From: Amia ocellicauda
Taxonomy: Eukaryota; Chordata; Actinopteri; Amiiformes; Amiidae
Direction: 5' to 3'
Assembly (NCBI RefSeq): GCF_036373705.1
Contig: NC_089851.1
Coordinates: forward strand, 5,053,920-5,117,919
Length of the DNA: 64,000 nucleotides
Shown: one piece after another, positions 1 through 12,464 of the stretch
Numbering within the stretch: position 1 is the stretch's first letter
Layout: each line of letters begins with the position of its first letter
Program-made: the position numbers and the translations under genes
The notes under the pieces: generated by a model
Databases searched by the model: none
The model's input: only the letters and a program-made list of their open reading frames with translations
What the model was told of the DNA's origin: nothing

Positions 1-3000
1 AATCACCCAGGGGAATTTCGACAAGGAGAAATGTATACATGTTTATTGTTTTTTAACTCACTGGTTGTATTGGTAACCTGAAATGCACAATAAAGCAGAG
101 AGGACACTGGGGAAAATGGGCTGATCTCTTCTCAAATCATTGTTTGGACCTCGATGAAAAGCGGATTAGATTCGGTCAATTACAGGGAACTGCTCGTGCA
201 CATATTTTCTCCTCTGGGACCCGAATCAGCGCTCCAAATTGATCAGTGTTGATCAGGTCCTCATGCTGTACTGCAGACAGTTTTATGCCAGGTGCTCTCC
301 TGTAGGTAAGGAAAGTAATTTAATGATGAAAGACATATGAAGTGTACCATTGCTTTGGCAAGTTGCTTTGTGTTTTGATTTTGCTTAAACAAAATGGAGA
401 TTGAAGGGACAGAAGTGTGTTTACTGGTCAGAAATGTCAGAAATCCGGAGTGTATTGTTAAGTAATGTTTATTTTTATATAGATAGATAGCTCTGTGATT
501 GTTTGCCAAATTGCTTAAAGGAGTTGGTTTCATTTGAGGGTACAGTAACTTGCAGACTTGCAGAAATCTTTTCTTAATCTTCACATTACCTTCCTAACGA
601 GATGGATGTGAAGAACTGCACTTTTCCACCGTCACACGCCGGCTTTGAAGCTGCTCTCTGTATCTGTGTGCATGTGTCTGAGGCAAAGCCAACCGATAAA
701 AGCTGAACGCAAAACAAAATACTCCTTATTTGTAGAACGGGATCACTGGTGTATTTAAAAAAATTCCTTTTTTGAGCCTGTAAGGGTTTAATTTTTTTTC
801 AAAGGCAAAAACAAGACGTAACTCAGTGGATGAGAAAATATCTTCAATCTCTTTACAGGAGTACAACCTTTTTACAAATGTGAACTACAAAAGTGACAGT
901 GTAGCAAGAACGTAGAAGAAATATCACTGTTACTGTGATGGTGGTAGTAATAACTAAAGCTCGGGCACATCATTTTCTATGTATCCACTTAAACGTGAGT
1001 TGAAATTTCAATTAGGCACCTCTCGGTTCCACTGGGGGTCCTGTATATTTGTATCTGTTCATAGAAAATGATGCAATATTTTTTCACACAGCAAAAGATT
1101 TTTCACCCTTTGCAAAACACGTCTTTCTCCAGATGTAGGAGATCGCTTTGTCCAAACATAACAATAGCATAAAATTGGTTTGCCTTTTTGGCATTTGCTA
1201 GCCAATTAAAAAAAAAAAAAAGTTGTTTCTTAGAGTCAGATTCAATTTCAATGTTTGAGTTTCCAACTGAAAATGTTTTTCTCATTCCACAAAATAAATA
1301 TGTAATAAACGCATTTGAAGGTTGGCAGCACTGACATTAAGCGTAGACACCATAGAGGTATATAAAACCAAACGCAAGCACACTGTGGCAGGTCTTTCAG
1401 AGGAGGTTTTACTTGCAAGTGCTGGCTGTGTATTCAGAGCTGTAACAAACTCTCTAGAGAAGGCAGACCGCATCACAGAGCCGACGGTTTTACATTTTAT
1501 CCTCCCCAAACGCCATAAAAAAGCTATTTCCCTCCAGCGTTGTAGAAGGTGCTCCTCTGTGGAAGTGGTTCCTAACGCTCTGTGTGAGATGATTGAAGTG
1601 TTGTAGATGCCTCAGCCGAATTGGAAAAGGCTTGTAAAGATCATTTGCCTGGGACACGTATGGCCTTCGAGGTTTTTGGCTAATAGACACCGTTATAAAC
1701 GCAGGTTTCATTCTGGAAGCACATACTCGGAGAGAGGAGCCATGCTTTGTGTGCCGTTTCGCTTCATTAGTCAATAAAACAACTCGAGTACGTGGCAGTT
1801 AATTTTATGCCCACGTTTTATATGGCCCTCATCAGTTAGCTTCCTTCCAGTTAACGGGAGATGTTAATCTTTCCCTGTCTCCCTTTTAAAGAAGCCGGGT
1901 TTAGTTACATAGTGATGAGAATCTGAACAGAAGTACAAGAACAAAAAGTACAGTGGCCTTCTCTCGAGAACTGAACCATTGGGAAGAGAAGGGAAGAGTG
2001 CGTGTGCGTGTGTGCGGGGGGTTGGGGTGGAAATGTGTTTATTCTGTTTCTTTGGAATGCATCGTTTGTTTTAGTTGTGACTTGCAGTTTGAAAGGTCAA
2101 GGATGCTGGTGTAATTAGAGGCAGATGTTGAATGAAACAAAGGGATCATAATTTTCCAGTGATTATATGTAGAGTCTATCCAATCTAGTAGGAAGCTACC
2201 ATTGTATACATAAAGCCATACAATTAGTGACTTACAAAATGCAGTACGATAACCACACACGTCTTTTTAGGTGAAGCAATTCTCGGCAAGTCCATTATTT
2301 TTTGTGACGACTCGGCAGAACACGATTTGTTTTTTCCTGCTGCTTTTAATAGACCTGCATCTACGTAATTGGGGCACTTTAAATCAAGCTGAATAGCACA
2401 TGTTTATGTTTAACTGTGGAAGATGTACCACTTCAGACTCGTTCCATTGTCTACAGACGTTTGGTGTGGAGCTTTTTTGGAAACGTTTGGAAACATGTCT
2501 TTTATGAGGTTATACACAGAGATGTGCTAAGCTCTGGACACAGGCCGGCTCCACAAAAGCAGTTTTTCCTCGAATTACAGGTGATCGTCAGTTAGTTTGT
2601 TTGGAAAGATAACCTATCTGTCTCCATCTACAGACCTCTGCTTGTGTAACAAAATGGTAATTTGAGGACATTCATTGATGTCAGACATAAACTGATATAA
2701 AAATGGTTTAATTATAAATACTATTGGCTTTCTGTGGGCTTTGTGGACAGGAGCTATTGTAATAATTGTCACGTTCAAAAGAACATCTTGTCAAATAGAG
2801 GCTGATACTTTACTGGTCTGACAAATTAGTCCACGGTCTCCGAGGGGGTTACTAGAAACAGACAAACAAGTAAACAAACATGGTGGAGCCAGTAAAAACT
2901 AATTTATCTTACAATACCCAGGACTGATTTGAAATTAGTTTTTTTATTTTCATTGCAGTAGTTGGGCTCTGCTGGGTTTATTAAGGATGAACATTGAGCC

Positions 3001-6000
3001 AAATCTGTAATTCTACATTTACTCCAACACACTTCCTGTAATCTGTTAGCTATTGTGTTCATCCTCCAAGGATTCATAAACCACATTGAGATGCACAACT
3101 GTAACAAAACCGCACCAGTGAGGGGCTTGCGTTGGCCCTCCACTTATAAAACGGATCACAGACACAGTTCGTTCAGTCGTAGACAAGCAACAATTTTGTT
3201 ACTCCCCACGCATGTCCTCGTCCAGAGAAATGTTCTCTTGAGGACATTGCCCAAGCAGGGACCACGATATGGGAACCTTGGCTCTAAAGAAAAGTTTGAA
3301 AATATAACTCATCCACTGCAATTAAATATTTAAAATAATTGAAGGTATTTGAACAGTATATACTCGGGTACGGACATTTGTTAAAGATGTGCGAGAACTC
3401 TGCTAACTGCCTGTGCTTTGAAGAGAACATCTGTATTTGTAATCTGTAATATGTTTTTGTTGTTCCAAATGAACCCAGCTTCTCTCAGCCATCAGCAGTG
3501 TGTTCCTCTCTGCAAGAATACATGTCCTGGCATGTCTGCACTCCCAGAAAATTCAGTCCTAATCAGGAGACGCAGGGTAGTGTGTGTGTGTCTGTGGGCT
3601 GGAAACCGACGCACCGGTCATAATTAATCCAGTCCTTGTTCTAGCTGTTGCAAGTCCCATGAGAAACAATAGCCTGCAGATATATTTTTAAAATATAATC
3701 CCTCTGGTTTACAAAATAACCAAAGACAGGAAAAACCCAGATGGCTGAAATTAAATGATTTTAAAATCGGAGAGAGGTCTACGGTTTATACAGAAACCCA
3801 TGTGCAGTAGTATCATTACACCACAGTCTGTGAAGGTCTGAGGAATGAACATGTTGGTTAGCTTTATTTACAAGTGGTCAGCAGTGAAACTTCCCATGAT
3901 CCCTTTCTTCAGTGATTGATCTTTCTTGGAGTTGCAGAGCTCAAGGCCTGTTACTGCCCAATCCATAAATCTTCCTCTCGCCAGGAGGCACTTTAAATAA
4001 CAGTAACGGCCACAGTGAGAGTGGACCGACTGCCCGCCTGAAGCCGGCTGTGTGTTCACAGCGTACAGCCTTTTTTTATCTCCCCTTATTTATATAGAGA
4101 ACAATTCAAGAGAGGCGTAATTCCAGTGCTTCAAGTTACAGAAACAAAGCAACGTTTAGAAAATCTTATTTCACATTTGATCAATATTTATTGTTCAAAG
4201 GGCTTCATATTTTCATAGGCGTGCACAAAAGGAAAGCTCATCAAATAGTAATGAAGCCATATAGACAATCTAATGGTTTCATTTGTAAATCACAACGGTA
4301 GTGTGAGAAAGAAAACGCACACACACAAACTCAAACCACATATTTTGTTACATTTTTAGGTCTTTCATTCAGAAACTCCATGCTTTTGAGTGCAAAGTCT
4401 AATGTCTTGTATATCTATGTTATGTGCTATGCAGTTCGTAATGTGGATGAACTGCTTTTGATCTAGAATGTGATTATTTTCATGAGAACATTATTAGTAC
4501 TATAGCATCCTCCTTTCTCTGAACCAATCTAAAAACAGTATTGCACTCCATCCATCAAACTCCTATTAGCTCTTGAATAACTTAGAAATATGTTATAAAT
4601 TGTATTAATTGCCATAGTAAATCTTTATTCCATTGATTGGAATATAATACATATTCATAATTGTTCAGTGGCTCTCTTATATCTCAACTGTATTGCGTTC
4701 CAGGTGATCTGTTTTTCCAATTTTTATAACAATTCGCTCCTGCTTCCTTTGTGAAAGTCAGCGTCTTGAAATTGGTATTGTAATTATAATTTACAAGCTA
4801 CTCCTTACATAGTTCATTATTCATGCTAAATACGAACTCGGTAATTATACTGCGGGTGGGAACAAATCAGAGAATCCATTTCAGCTGGGAATGTCTCTGC
4901 CGAATCTGGGAATAGCGATGTGGTGTATTGTGAGTGTGAACGCATAAGGAACGAGGCATTGACGTTTAAATCATTATTTTGAGTCGCCAAACTTTGAACA
5001 AGACCATTTGATAGTGGTCAGTTTGTTGTGGGTATTTACTGTACTTATATTGTCAGTTTGTCTCTTGGGCAGTATATCAAGACACATCTTTTCAGACAGT
5101 ACTTGTAATATTAGTCCTTTTAATCCCCGTTAGATAGCACTTCACAGAGTTTTATTATGCTTCTTGCGTTTTTGATTGTTTTCCTCCTTGCTCCCTTTCC
5201 AGTAGCCCTTGACTGTGACTCTACATCTTGACAGCACTTAGCTTTTACCATCCAGGATGTAGGACCTCACTTACTATACTTGCCTGTGTAAATTGGAAGT
5301 TGTAAAATGTATTATATTTTGAATTGCTATGTTTTATGTAAATTGAATTTGTAATGTTTGATGCCTTTACTTAACTATTTTTGGACTTTGTTTTCACTTA
5401 TGTTGTAAGTCACCCTGGATAAGGGTGTCTGCCAAGAAATAAAAATAATAATAATAATAATATATGTTCAACGGCGAGTATATCACTTTAAATCAGTCTA
5501 CCAACATATTCCAACAGCACTTTCACACGGGGGATTTTCTTTCGTAAATTCAAATTGAGTTCAATTCTAGTCTAGTGCTGTGGTTCTCGGTGCACTCTTT
5601 CTCATTGGAAGTGTGTTTCAGGGGTCGTATTGGGCACTTTCTGTTTGAAGGACGTGATGAAAGTTCGAGGCCCCATTGGACAGCATGACCTGGGGGCTAA
5701 TATCTGTCAGTGTCTCACACTGGCAGTCATGGGGGTTACTTTTTGTATATAACGGGTCTTGCATAATGCGTGTCGGAAACCTCCACAAAATTGCTGGTAA
5801 CACTAAACCAGCAGAAGCGTAGAAAGCGTGTGCCAGTGTACAGTTTAAGTTCTGTGATGGGTATCAAATGATTACAATGCATAGGAACATGTGTATTCAT
5901 TGTTTGTTAATTTTTTTAATAGAACAGTGTGGAATGTCACGTAGGTATATTTAATCAAATGCCTATATTTCCAGTAGAGTCTTGATATGAGTTTTATTTT

Positions 6001-6004
6001 CCAG
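1..6004 (+). other. WDR86 upstream intron, no exon recognised
   Basis: The first visible WDR86 exon begins at 6005 and starts mid-protein, so this stretch is most simply intron of that gene on the + strand. I looked for WD-repeat exons (GSxDxTxxxW-like blocks) on both strands and saw none. The short open frames here, including overlapping ones on both strands near 1300-1770, have no recognisable domain. The only repeat I can name is an L2-like LINE tail at about 5080-5462. The intron assignment is inferred. Confidence 0.6.
5080..5462 (+). mobile_element. L2-clade LINE 3' end (5'-truncated)
   Basis: The distal part has the conserved 3' tail of L2/UnaL2-type LINEs and their partner SINEs: a stem CACCCT / AGGGTG closing a GGATA loop at about 5411-5427, followed by GTCTGCCAAG and an (ATA)n tail ending near 5462. 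The GGATA loop is known in UnaL2 as the signal bound by reverse transcriptase. Upstream sequence back to about 5080 looks like the non-coding 3' region of the same LINE, with no open reading frame. The left boundary is approximate. Confidence 0.6.
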
Positions 6005-8106
6005 CTTGCGAATCAACACCTGTACTCTGGGAGTGCGGACCAGACCGTTAAGTGCTGGACGTCCGACACTGGGCAGTGCGTTCGGACATACAAGGCACAC
6101 AAGCACTCTGTCAGCGCGATCAGATACCAAGACGGACTGTGTAAGTGTTTCTGCCCGTCCGTGTTGTGAAACGATCGCTGCTGATGTGATGTTGCAGTTG
6201 ATACCTATGTATCATGTGTTCCAACTCATTGCTGCTTATCTTATACACATTGATATGAGGAGCATTTGGTGGGATTTGATTGGCTTTGTCTTGGTTCCTA
6301 TGAGAGCAGGCCTCTTTGCTCTTGGATTGAACAGATTGTGTTACAAGCGATTGTGAATGTGGCGTCTTTGAAGGGCACTGATTCGGGCTGTTGTTGCATT
6401 TAAAGTATACAACCCTGTAGCAGGAGCCTGTCCCCAATAAGTCCACAGAGTGATGACAAGGATCAGATGCCATGTAATCGGAAACCAGACAGGCGTGTCT
6501 GAGACCGCGTGATTAATGTTGTCATAAGACTTCAGCGTTGGGGCCTTTTTTGTGTTCGTCACAGACATGACAACCACAGTGTGTCTTTCAGCCACTATAA
6601 ATCACATCCTGATAAGATGCATCTTGTTTACTGTTGTGGCTTTTAAGAGGCCTGCATCCTTAGTGCTTGTTCTACTTTGTATTTAGTTCAGCAGAAAAAG
6701 GTCAAGCCTCCAGTTTTGATGACACAGCTCAAAAAACAACGGTTCGCCATTTTCCAGTCTCGGAAGCACACATCTCTCCTCATGTACTACCAAATCACCT
6801 ATCGCCCGGCACCCGAGGTCGGCTCATGTCTTCGGCAGGATGAGAGAGGCCTGTTGAGAGCTCGCACTCGATAAAATAAACATGAGATCACTCTGCTAAT
6901 CGAGTAGGCTCACCCCAGCCTTGATGACGGTCATTATCTCTCTGAGGTGTCGGGGGAGTGCAGTGCGATTCCTCTGGTAGCGCTGACTCTAAAGTAGTCA
7001 GATGAGGCGGTGTCGTCTCCACTTGCTATCCCAGTTCATTGCAGTGTCACGGCTCTGAGCGGTAAATTAGTGTTCTGTCCTGGTCGAGTTAGCTTCCTGG
7101 CTCTGGGACGTGTTCTCACATTGGTGGGAGATTTCATCCCTACTGAAAATACACAGTATGAAGGGCAGGTATTGTGCCGTTAATAAATCAAATCATTTCC
7201 ACGTAAAAACATGACATCTGTTGCGTTCCTTACTGGTGCAGGGAGGGTTTGTCCCAGTGCTCCTGGTGACAGGGTGTCTCTGAGATATTGTTGTATATTG
7301 GATCGGTGATTGGTGTTATAATAACTGGTTATTTTTATGTCAGCATCCCTTGTTTTCTCACATTGTGCAATGTAGTGGAAACTGTTCAAATAATTCCAGG
7401 ATGGCCGCTTTGTTTTCTTTCAAATCTGTTTTCACCAGCATGAGATTCTATCCAGACATTTCTAGACTTTTGAAATTGTTTGAAATTTTTTTTATATGAC
7501 ATTCTTGCAGTATTCACAGGAAGTGGCGATTCTTGTGCCCGAGCCTTCGATACCAAGTCGGGGGTTTTAAGAAAGGTTTTTAGAGGACACACCTTCGTTA
7601 TCAATTGTTTACAGGTGAGTTAGTTGTACTTTCAATGCTGCTTCATTCCAAAATAAATGAATGTTGAATCCAGTATCGTAATCCAGATAATGTTTTGCTA
7701 TAAATACTTCCTGCCCTTCCTTCCCATTTGATTAATAGCTTGGACAGCATTCTGCACTATATTACAGATAATACTGACAAAGAGGGGAATAAAAAAAGAG
7801 ATTTGAAGCCCAGCTGTAGCTCATCCACATGACCAGCACAAAACAATCTATTTCTCTGCCGCTCCTCAGATTCACAACCATGCCCTTTACACGGTGTCCC
7901 ACGATGGCACTCTGAGGGTGTGGGACGTGCGGGGGCTCTTTGAGCAGGACAGGGGCAGCAAGAGACCGAGAAAGGAGTCCCGCACCAGCAGCCTGCCCCG
8001 AGTGTGCAACAACAGGGTGGGCTCCCTGCGGCAGGAGGAGCGGGTCCGGGCCGAGCGCCAGGAGGAGAGGGAGCGCCGGGAGCGCGAGACACTGGAGCTG
8101 GTCTGA
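6005..8106 (+). CDS. wdr86: WD repeat-containing protein 86, last three exons (partial)
   Basis: Exons are 6005-6140, 7511-7614 and 7870-8106, each bounded by AG/GT sites (donors gtaagt and gtgagt). The phases join without a break and end at TGA 8104-8106. The exons encode the last WD40 blades: HLYSGSADQTVKCW, then LFTGSGDSCARAFD followed by KVFRGHTF, then ALYTVSHDGTLRVWDVRGLF. The order and wording match vertebrate WDR86, a small WD40 protein with no established function. Upstream blades lie outside the window. After the last blade the protein continues about 50 residues into an Arg/Glu-rich tail (RQEERVRAERQEERERRERE), which differs from the human C-terminus as I remember it. The gene converges on NUB1. 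Confidence 0.9.
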
Positions 8107-8140
8107 ACGGTGCCAGATTCCAAATATAAGATGAAAACGA

Positions 8141-8146
8141 AATAAA
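8141..8146 (+). terminator. WDR86 polyadenylation signal
   Basis: A canonical AATAAA lies 35 bases after the WDR86 stop codon, giving a very short 3' UTR. It is followed by the T-rich run ACTATTTGACTTTTG. No competing signal lies closer. Confidence 0.6.
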
Positions 8147-10879
8147 TACTATTTGACTTTTGCAAAAATGTGATTTGTGCTGTTTTCTTTTCTGAATTGC
8201 TAGATTTTTCATATTTTAAAAGGCATCAATATAATACAGTTCTGGTTGTAGAGGTTGTATTAAAGTGCTCCCTGTTTCCAAAGATGTGTTTTGTGTTTTA
8301 CACCAGCCCTTAAATAAATCGTTGATATTGCAGGAAAGAAGATTCACGAATCAAATGCAGCACCGTTAGGTAAAAATAGACCATAATGTTAATGATTGCA
8401 TAATAATCTCTTGCATGGATACCTTTCAGTGTTTCAAAAGGGACTTAAACGATAAATATGAAAAAACATTCCTAAAATTACAGATCAACACAGTATATTG
8501 TTAAATGAGATGTCATTTTACTATTGCGTACAATCAGTGGTGGAAAGTGTTGGATTGCATATGTGTATATTTATACTCTATAGATCATATCCCTCTCATC
8601 ACACCAGCTGCACCTGCACAAATGGAGCATGTCCGACTCACAGCAGCTCCCACGGGTGAGTATGGATATTGCCGGCGTTTGCAGAATATCTTCAATGAAA
8701 GACGGCTCCAGCTGTATGTAGGTCATGTGGAATTGCTGATGGTTGCACTTTAGTGAGATACGCGATGCATCGTCCCAGAGTGGAGAGAGGCGTGCCTGCT
8801 GCCACGTACGCACGGGGGCTGGGCAGGAGAACGGCATCGTGGGATATGGAATGCCACTGCAAGTTCGTCCTTCTGTTCAGAAAACGTTATTCGGCTATAC
8901 CCACACTCTGAATATAACACTGAATCTGATGTCTGTGTTCAGAACTACTGTATAAATTAGCATGCGTCCAAACGAGCTTGATGGCTGATTTGCCTCCTCT
9001 CACTTTCACCATTGTATAGTTAACAGATGAATTACTGGGTGATCTAAACATAGATGATACTGGGAGAGATGGATACCTCAGTTCTCTGAACAGAAATCGT
9101 AAAGCATGCATGTGTATTAGTAGTGTGCAAAGGATCTGGGCTAATTAAAAAGACAAGCAACTGCAGGAACGTCTCGAAACATTGTAACATTTTTATTTCT
9201 ATTGCCTTGAAGTGAACTGTTAACTAGACTATTAACTAGATTTTACTTTAAATCCCTCTGCTTGTCCATTGGAGCTCCCTGATATCCTTATGAGTCCAGG
9301 AAGTCTTGAAACAATTTAAAATGGTTCTTGGAAACAAACCTTTGGGAAAGAAAGCAACAGTAATCTCTTTCCACTAACCTCACCCCCTGAAACTTTATAT
9401 TTTACCTAGAAAATGCATAACTCACCAGCTGAAATTCACAAAATAAACAACAAATAAAATGGCAACCCCCTCCAGCAGTTCAATTGCATTATAAACCTAC
9501 AGGGAACTGTAAAATGTTGTTTTAATTTAATTTTCTCAATCTGCTTATCCTTGTAAAATGCTAAAAGTGCACAGTAAAGCATTGTACAGTAGTGTATATA
9601 GTTTTAAGAAAATGTGGACTGTGGCATAATGCAAAAACATAACAAACTGCTACAAGATACAGCAACTACTGCAAACATAGGAAAACATTGAAAGGTTAAA
9701 CCAAGAATTCCAAGCATGTAGTAAAACTAAATGGTAACTCATTTTAAACTCATTATATGTATGCAACTGTTTAGGTAAGAATTGCAAGATTTAAAATGTT
9801 CTAGTGATTGTTCATCAGCTGCTTGTCAGTGTCCTACAGATTTGCTCATTCCAAAGCTTGTCCATAACACACACTTGAGCAATGCACACCATGTCTAACG
9901 TGACTCAATTTAAAATACCGATCATCACAGTGTACCGCTCTTGAACGCTGACAACGATGTCCAGAATTGAGAAGACACAGACCTGGTCATGTGAGGAGCA
10001 GATGCCTTCACTGCATGGGGTCTAATAAGAAACAACAGTATGAATTGCTCACCAGTCCCAGGGGCGCCTGAAGCAGATGTTATTGACTGACTTTAAAGCA
10101 CGTCGGTAAGTTCGCATGCATGAGAAATTTCAGATCTGTTTACTTAGAAGAGAGTGAGAAGCCATTGGACAGTGTGTTTTTACGATTCCTAACATTGTGT
10201 ACATTGATATTTAGGAAATGCTTTTGTTGGCATGAATAGGAAACCACATACATGGCGTACTGTGCAGCCTCGGAGCAGGAGAGAGGAGCTTGTGCACCTG
10301 ACTGTGGGGTTTGATCCCTGTCCTCTTCAGCATCCCAATATTTAAAGAACACACTTCCCCTGGAGTTCCTCAGTTGGAAATACTCGTATGCATTTGATTC
10401 AATTTGTGATACACTACAGTTTAAAAAGCCAACAAAAATATATATTGTTCCGTCTAGAAGGTTTTTCCATTGCTGTAGCTTCCCAGAGCTGAAAGCCGGC
10501 TCTCATTTCAAAGCAGACCCACGGAGACAATGGAGCGGATCATGCACTGCTCTCCAGGGTTAAGCGTTAAGGCAAGGCGAAAAAAGCATCCACAGGGTGG
10601 AGAAAACAATCAAACCCAGCAGAGTCCGATGTGCCAGAGAACATCGAGACTAGTGATCGTGGTTGTGCTGTCTGAAGGGGTGCGATGTCAGAGCACAGCT
10701 GGTGCGCTTCAGATTGATGGACTTCAAAGTCATTTACATACTGTGATCCAGAACACCAAGACGACGCGGGAACGCATTGCACAGTCCTTGCGTCACCAGC
10801 GTTCGCAAAGCCCACACGACTCGTTCGATCATTTGGCAGTCAGTGAGTTTGGTACATATTGATAATTATTATATCTATA
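8147..10879. other. Intergenic, nothing recognised
   Basis: This is the 3' flank of WDR86 up to the Tc1 insertion. I see no exon with homology, no RNA gene and no recognisable repeat. A moderately GC-rich stretch at 10530-10862 has short open frames on both strands (110 and 82 codons). Neither has a known motif, and they overlap, which points to chance. Confidence 0.5.
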
Positions 10880-11107
10880 CAGTGAGGGAAAAAAGTATTT
10901 GATCCCCTGCTGATTTTGTACGTTTGCCCACTGATAAAGAAATGATCAGTCTATAATTTTAATGGTAGGTGTATTTTAAGAGTGAGAGACAGAATAACAG
11001 CAAAAAAATCAAGAAAAACGCATTTCAAAAAAGTTATACATTGATTTGCATGTTAATGAGGGAAATAAGTATTTGATCCCCTATCAATCAGCAAGATTTC
11101 TGGCTCC

Positions 11108-11204
11108 CAGGTGTCTTTTATACAGGTAACGAGCTGAGATTAGGAGCACTCTCTTAAAGGGAGTGCTCCTAATCTCAGCTCGTTACCTGTATAAAAGACA
11201 CCTG
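11108..11204. repeat. Perfect 44-bp-arm palindrome inside Tc1
   Basis: The arm 11108-11151 is the exact reverse complement of 11161-11204, with a 9-base spacer that itself is almost palindromic. It lies between the left terminal repeat and the transposase ATG at 11247, so it would be in the transposase leader and could fold into a long hairpin in the RNA. Confidence 0.95.
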
Positions 11205-11246
11205 TCCACAGAAGCAATCAATCAATCAGATTCCAAACTCTCCACC

Positions 11247-12256
11247 ATGGCCAAGAACAAAGAGCTGTCCAAGGATGTCAGGGACAAGATTGTAGACCTA
11301 CACAAGGCTGGAATGGGCTACAAGACCATCGCCAAGCAGCTTGGTGAGAAGGTGACAACAGTTGGTGCGATTATTCGCAAATGGAAGAAACACAAAATAA
11401 CTGTCAGTCTCCCTCGGTCTGGGGCTCCATGCAAGATCTCACCTCGTGGAGTTTCAATGATCATGAGAACGGTGAGGAATCAGCCCAGAACTACACGGGA
11501 GGATCTTGTTAATGATCTCAAGGCAGCTGGGACCATAGTCACCAAGAAAACAATTGGTAACACACTACGCCGTGAAGGACTGAAATCCTGCAGCGCCCGC
11601 AAAGCCCCCCTGCTCAAGAAAGCACATGTACAGGCCCATCTGAAGTTTGCCAACATCTGAATTATTCAGAGGAGAACTGGGTGAAAGTGTTGTGGTCAGA
11701 TGAGACCAAAATCAAGCTCTTTGGCATCAACTCAACTCACCATGTTTGGAGGAGGAGGAATGACCCCAAGAACACCATCCCCACCGTCAAACATGGAGAT
11801 GGAAACATTATGCTTTGGGGGTGTTTTTCTGCTAAGGGGACAGGACAACTGCACCGCATCAAAGGGACGATGGACGGGGCAATGTACCGTCAAATCTTGG
11901 GTGAGAACCTCCTTCCCTCAGCCAGGGCATTGAAAATGGGTCGTGGATGGGTATTCCAGCATGACAATGACCCAAAACACACAGCCAAGGCAACAAAGGA
12001 GTGGCTCAAGAAGAAGCTCATTAAGGTCCTGGAGTGGCCTAGCCAGTCTCCAGACCTTAATCCCATAGAAAATCTGTGGAGGGAGCTGAAGGTTCGAGTT
12101 GCCAAACGTCAGCCTCGAAACCTTAATGACTTGGAGAGGATCTGCAAAGAGGAGTGGGACAAAATCCCTCCTGAGATGTGTGCAAACCTGGTGGCCAACT
12201 ACAAGAAACGTCTGACCTCTGTGATTGCCAACAAGGGTTTTGCCACCAAGTACTAA
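11247..12256 (+). pseudogene. Tc1 DD34E transposase with one frameshift
   Basis: The ATG at 11247 sits in a good context (CACCATGG) and opens a frame starting [15 protein letters not shown]. This carries the N-terminal helix-turn-helix DNA-binding half ([19 protein letters not shown]). The frame ends at TGA 11658-11660 because of a small indel near 11655. The next frame immediately continues the protein through [11 protein letters not shown] (first Asp), [12 protein letters not shown] (second Asp) and [11 protein letters not shown] (Glu), to the stop at 12256. Exactly 34 residues separate the second Asp and the Glu, so this is DD34E Tc1. No other break was seen, so the loss looks fairly recent. 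In nature it would cut and paste the element at TA sites; this copy should be inactive. Confidence 0.93.
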
Positions 12257-12464
12257 GTCGAAGGGGTCAAATACTTATTTCCCTCATTAACATGCAAATC
12301 AATGTATAACTTTTTTAAATGTGTTTTTCTGGATTTTTTTGTTGTTATTCTGTCTCTCACTGTTAAAATACACCTACCATTAAACTTATAGACTGATCAT
12401 TTCTTTGTCAGTGGGCAAACGTACAAAATCAGCAGGGGATCAAATACTTTTTTCCCTCACTGTA

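Larger units (their letters stand above)
10880..12462 (+). mobile_element. Tc1 transposon with IR/DR ends, near full length
   Basis: The 1583-bp element begins CAGTGAGGGAAAAAAG and ends in its complement, flanked by a TA target duplication (10878-10879 and 12463-12464). Terminal inverted repeats of about 200 bp (10880-11081 and 12263-12462) are close to identical. Each carries two direct repeats, an outer one and an inner one (TGAGGGAAATAAGTATTTGA near 11057-11081), the IR/DR layout known from Sleeping Beauty-type fish Tc1 elements. Between the repeats lie a long palindrome and a frameshifted transposase on the + strand. It sits between the convergent 3' ends of WDR86 and NUB1. Confidence 0.95.

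Noticed and set aside
1282..1774. Overlapping open frames on both strands (up to 94 codons)
   Set aside because: No recognisable domain, no splice context, and both strands are open at once, which suggests chance.
10255..10330. Possible tRNA-derived SINE (GGTTTGATCCCTGT resembles a B box)
   Set aside because: No A box at proper spacing and no clover-leaf could be drawn.
10530..10862. 110-codon frame on + with an 82-codon frame opposite
   Set aside because: No motif recognised, and composition and overlap look accidental.
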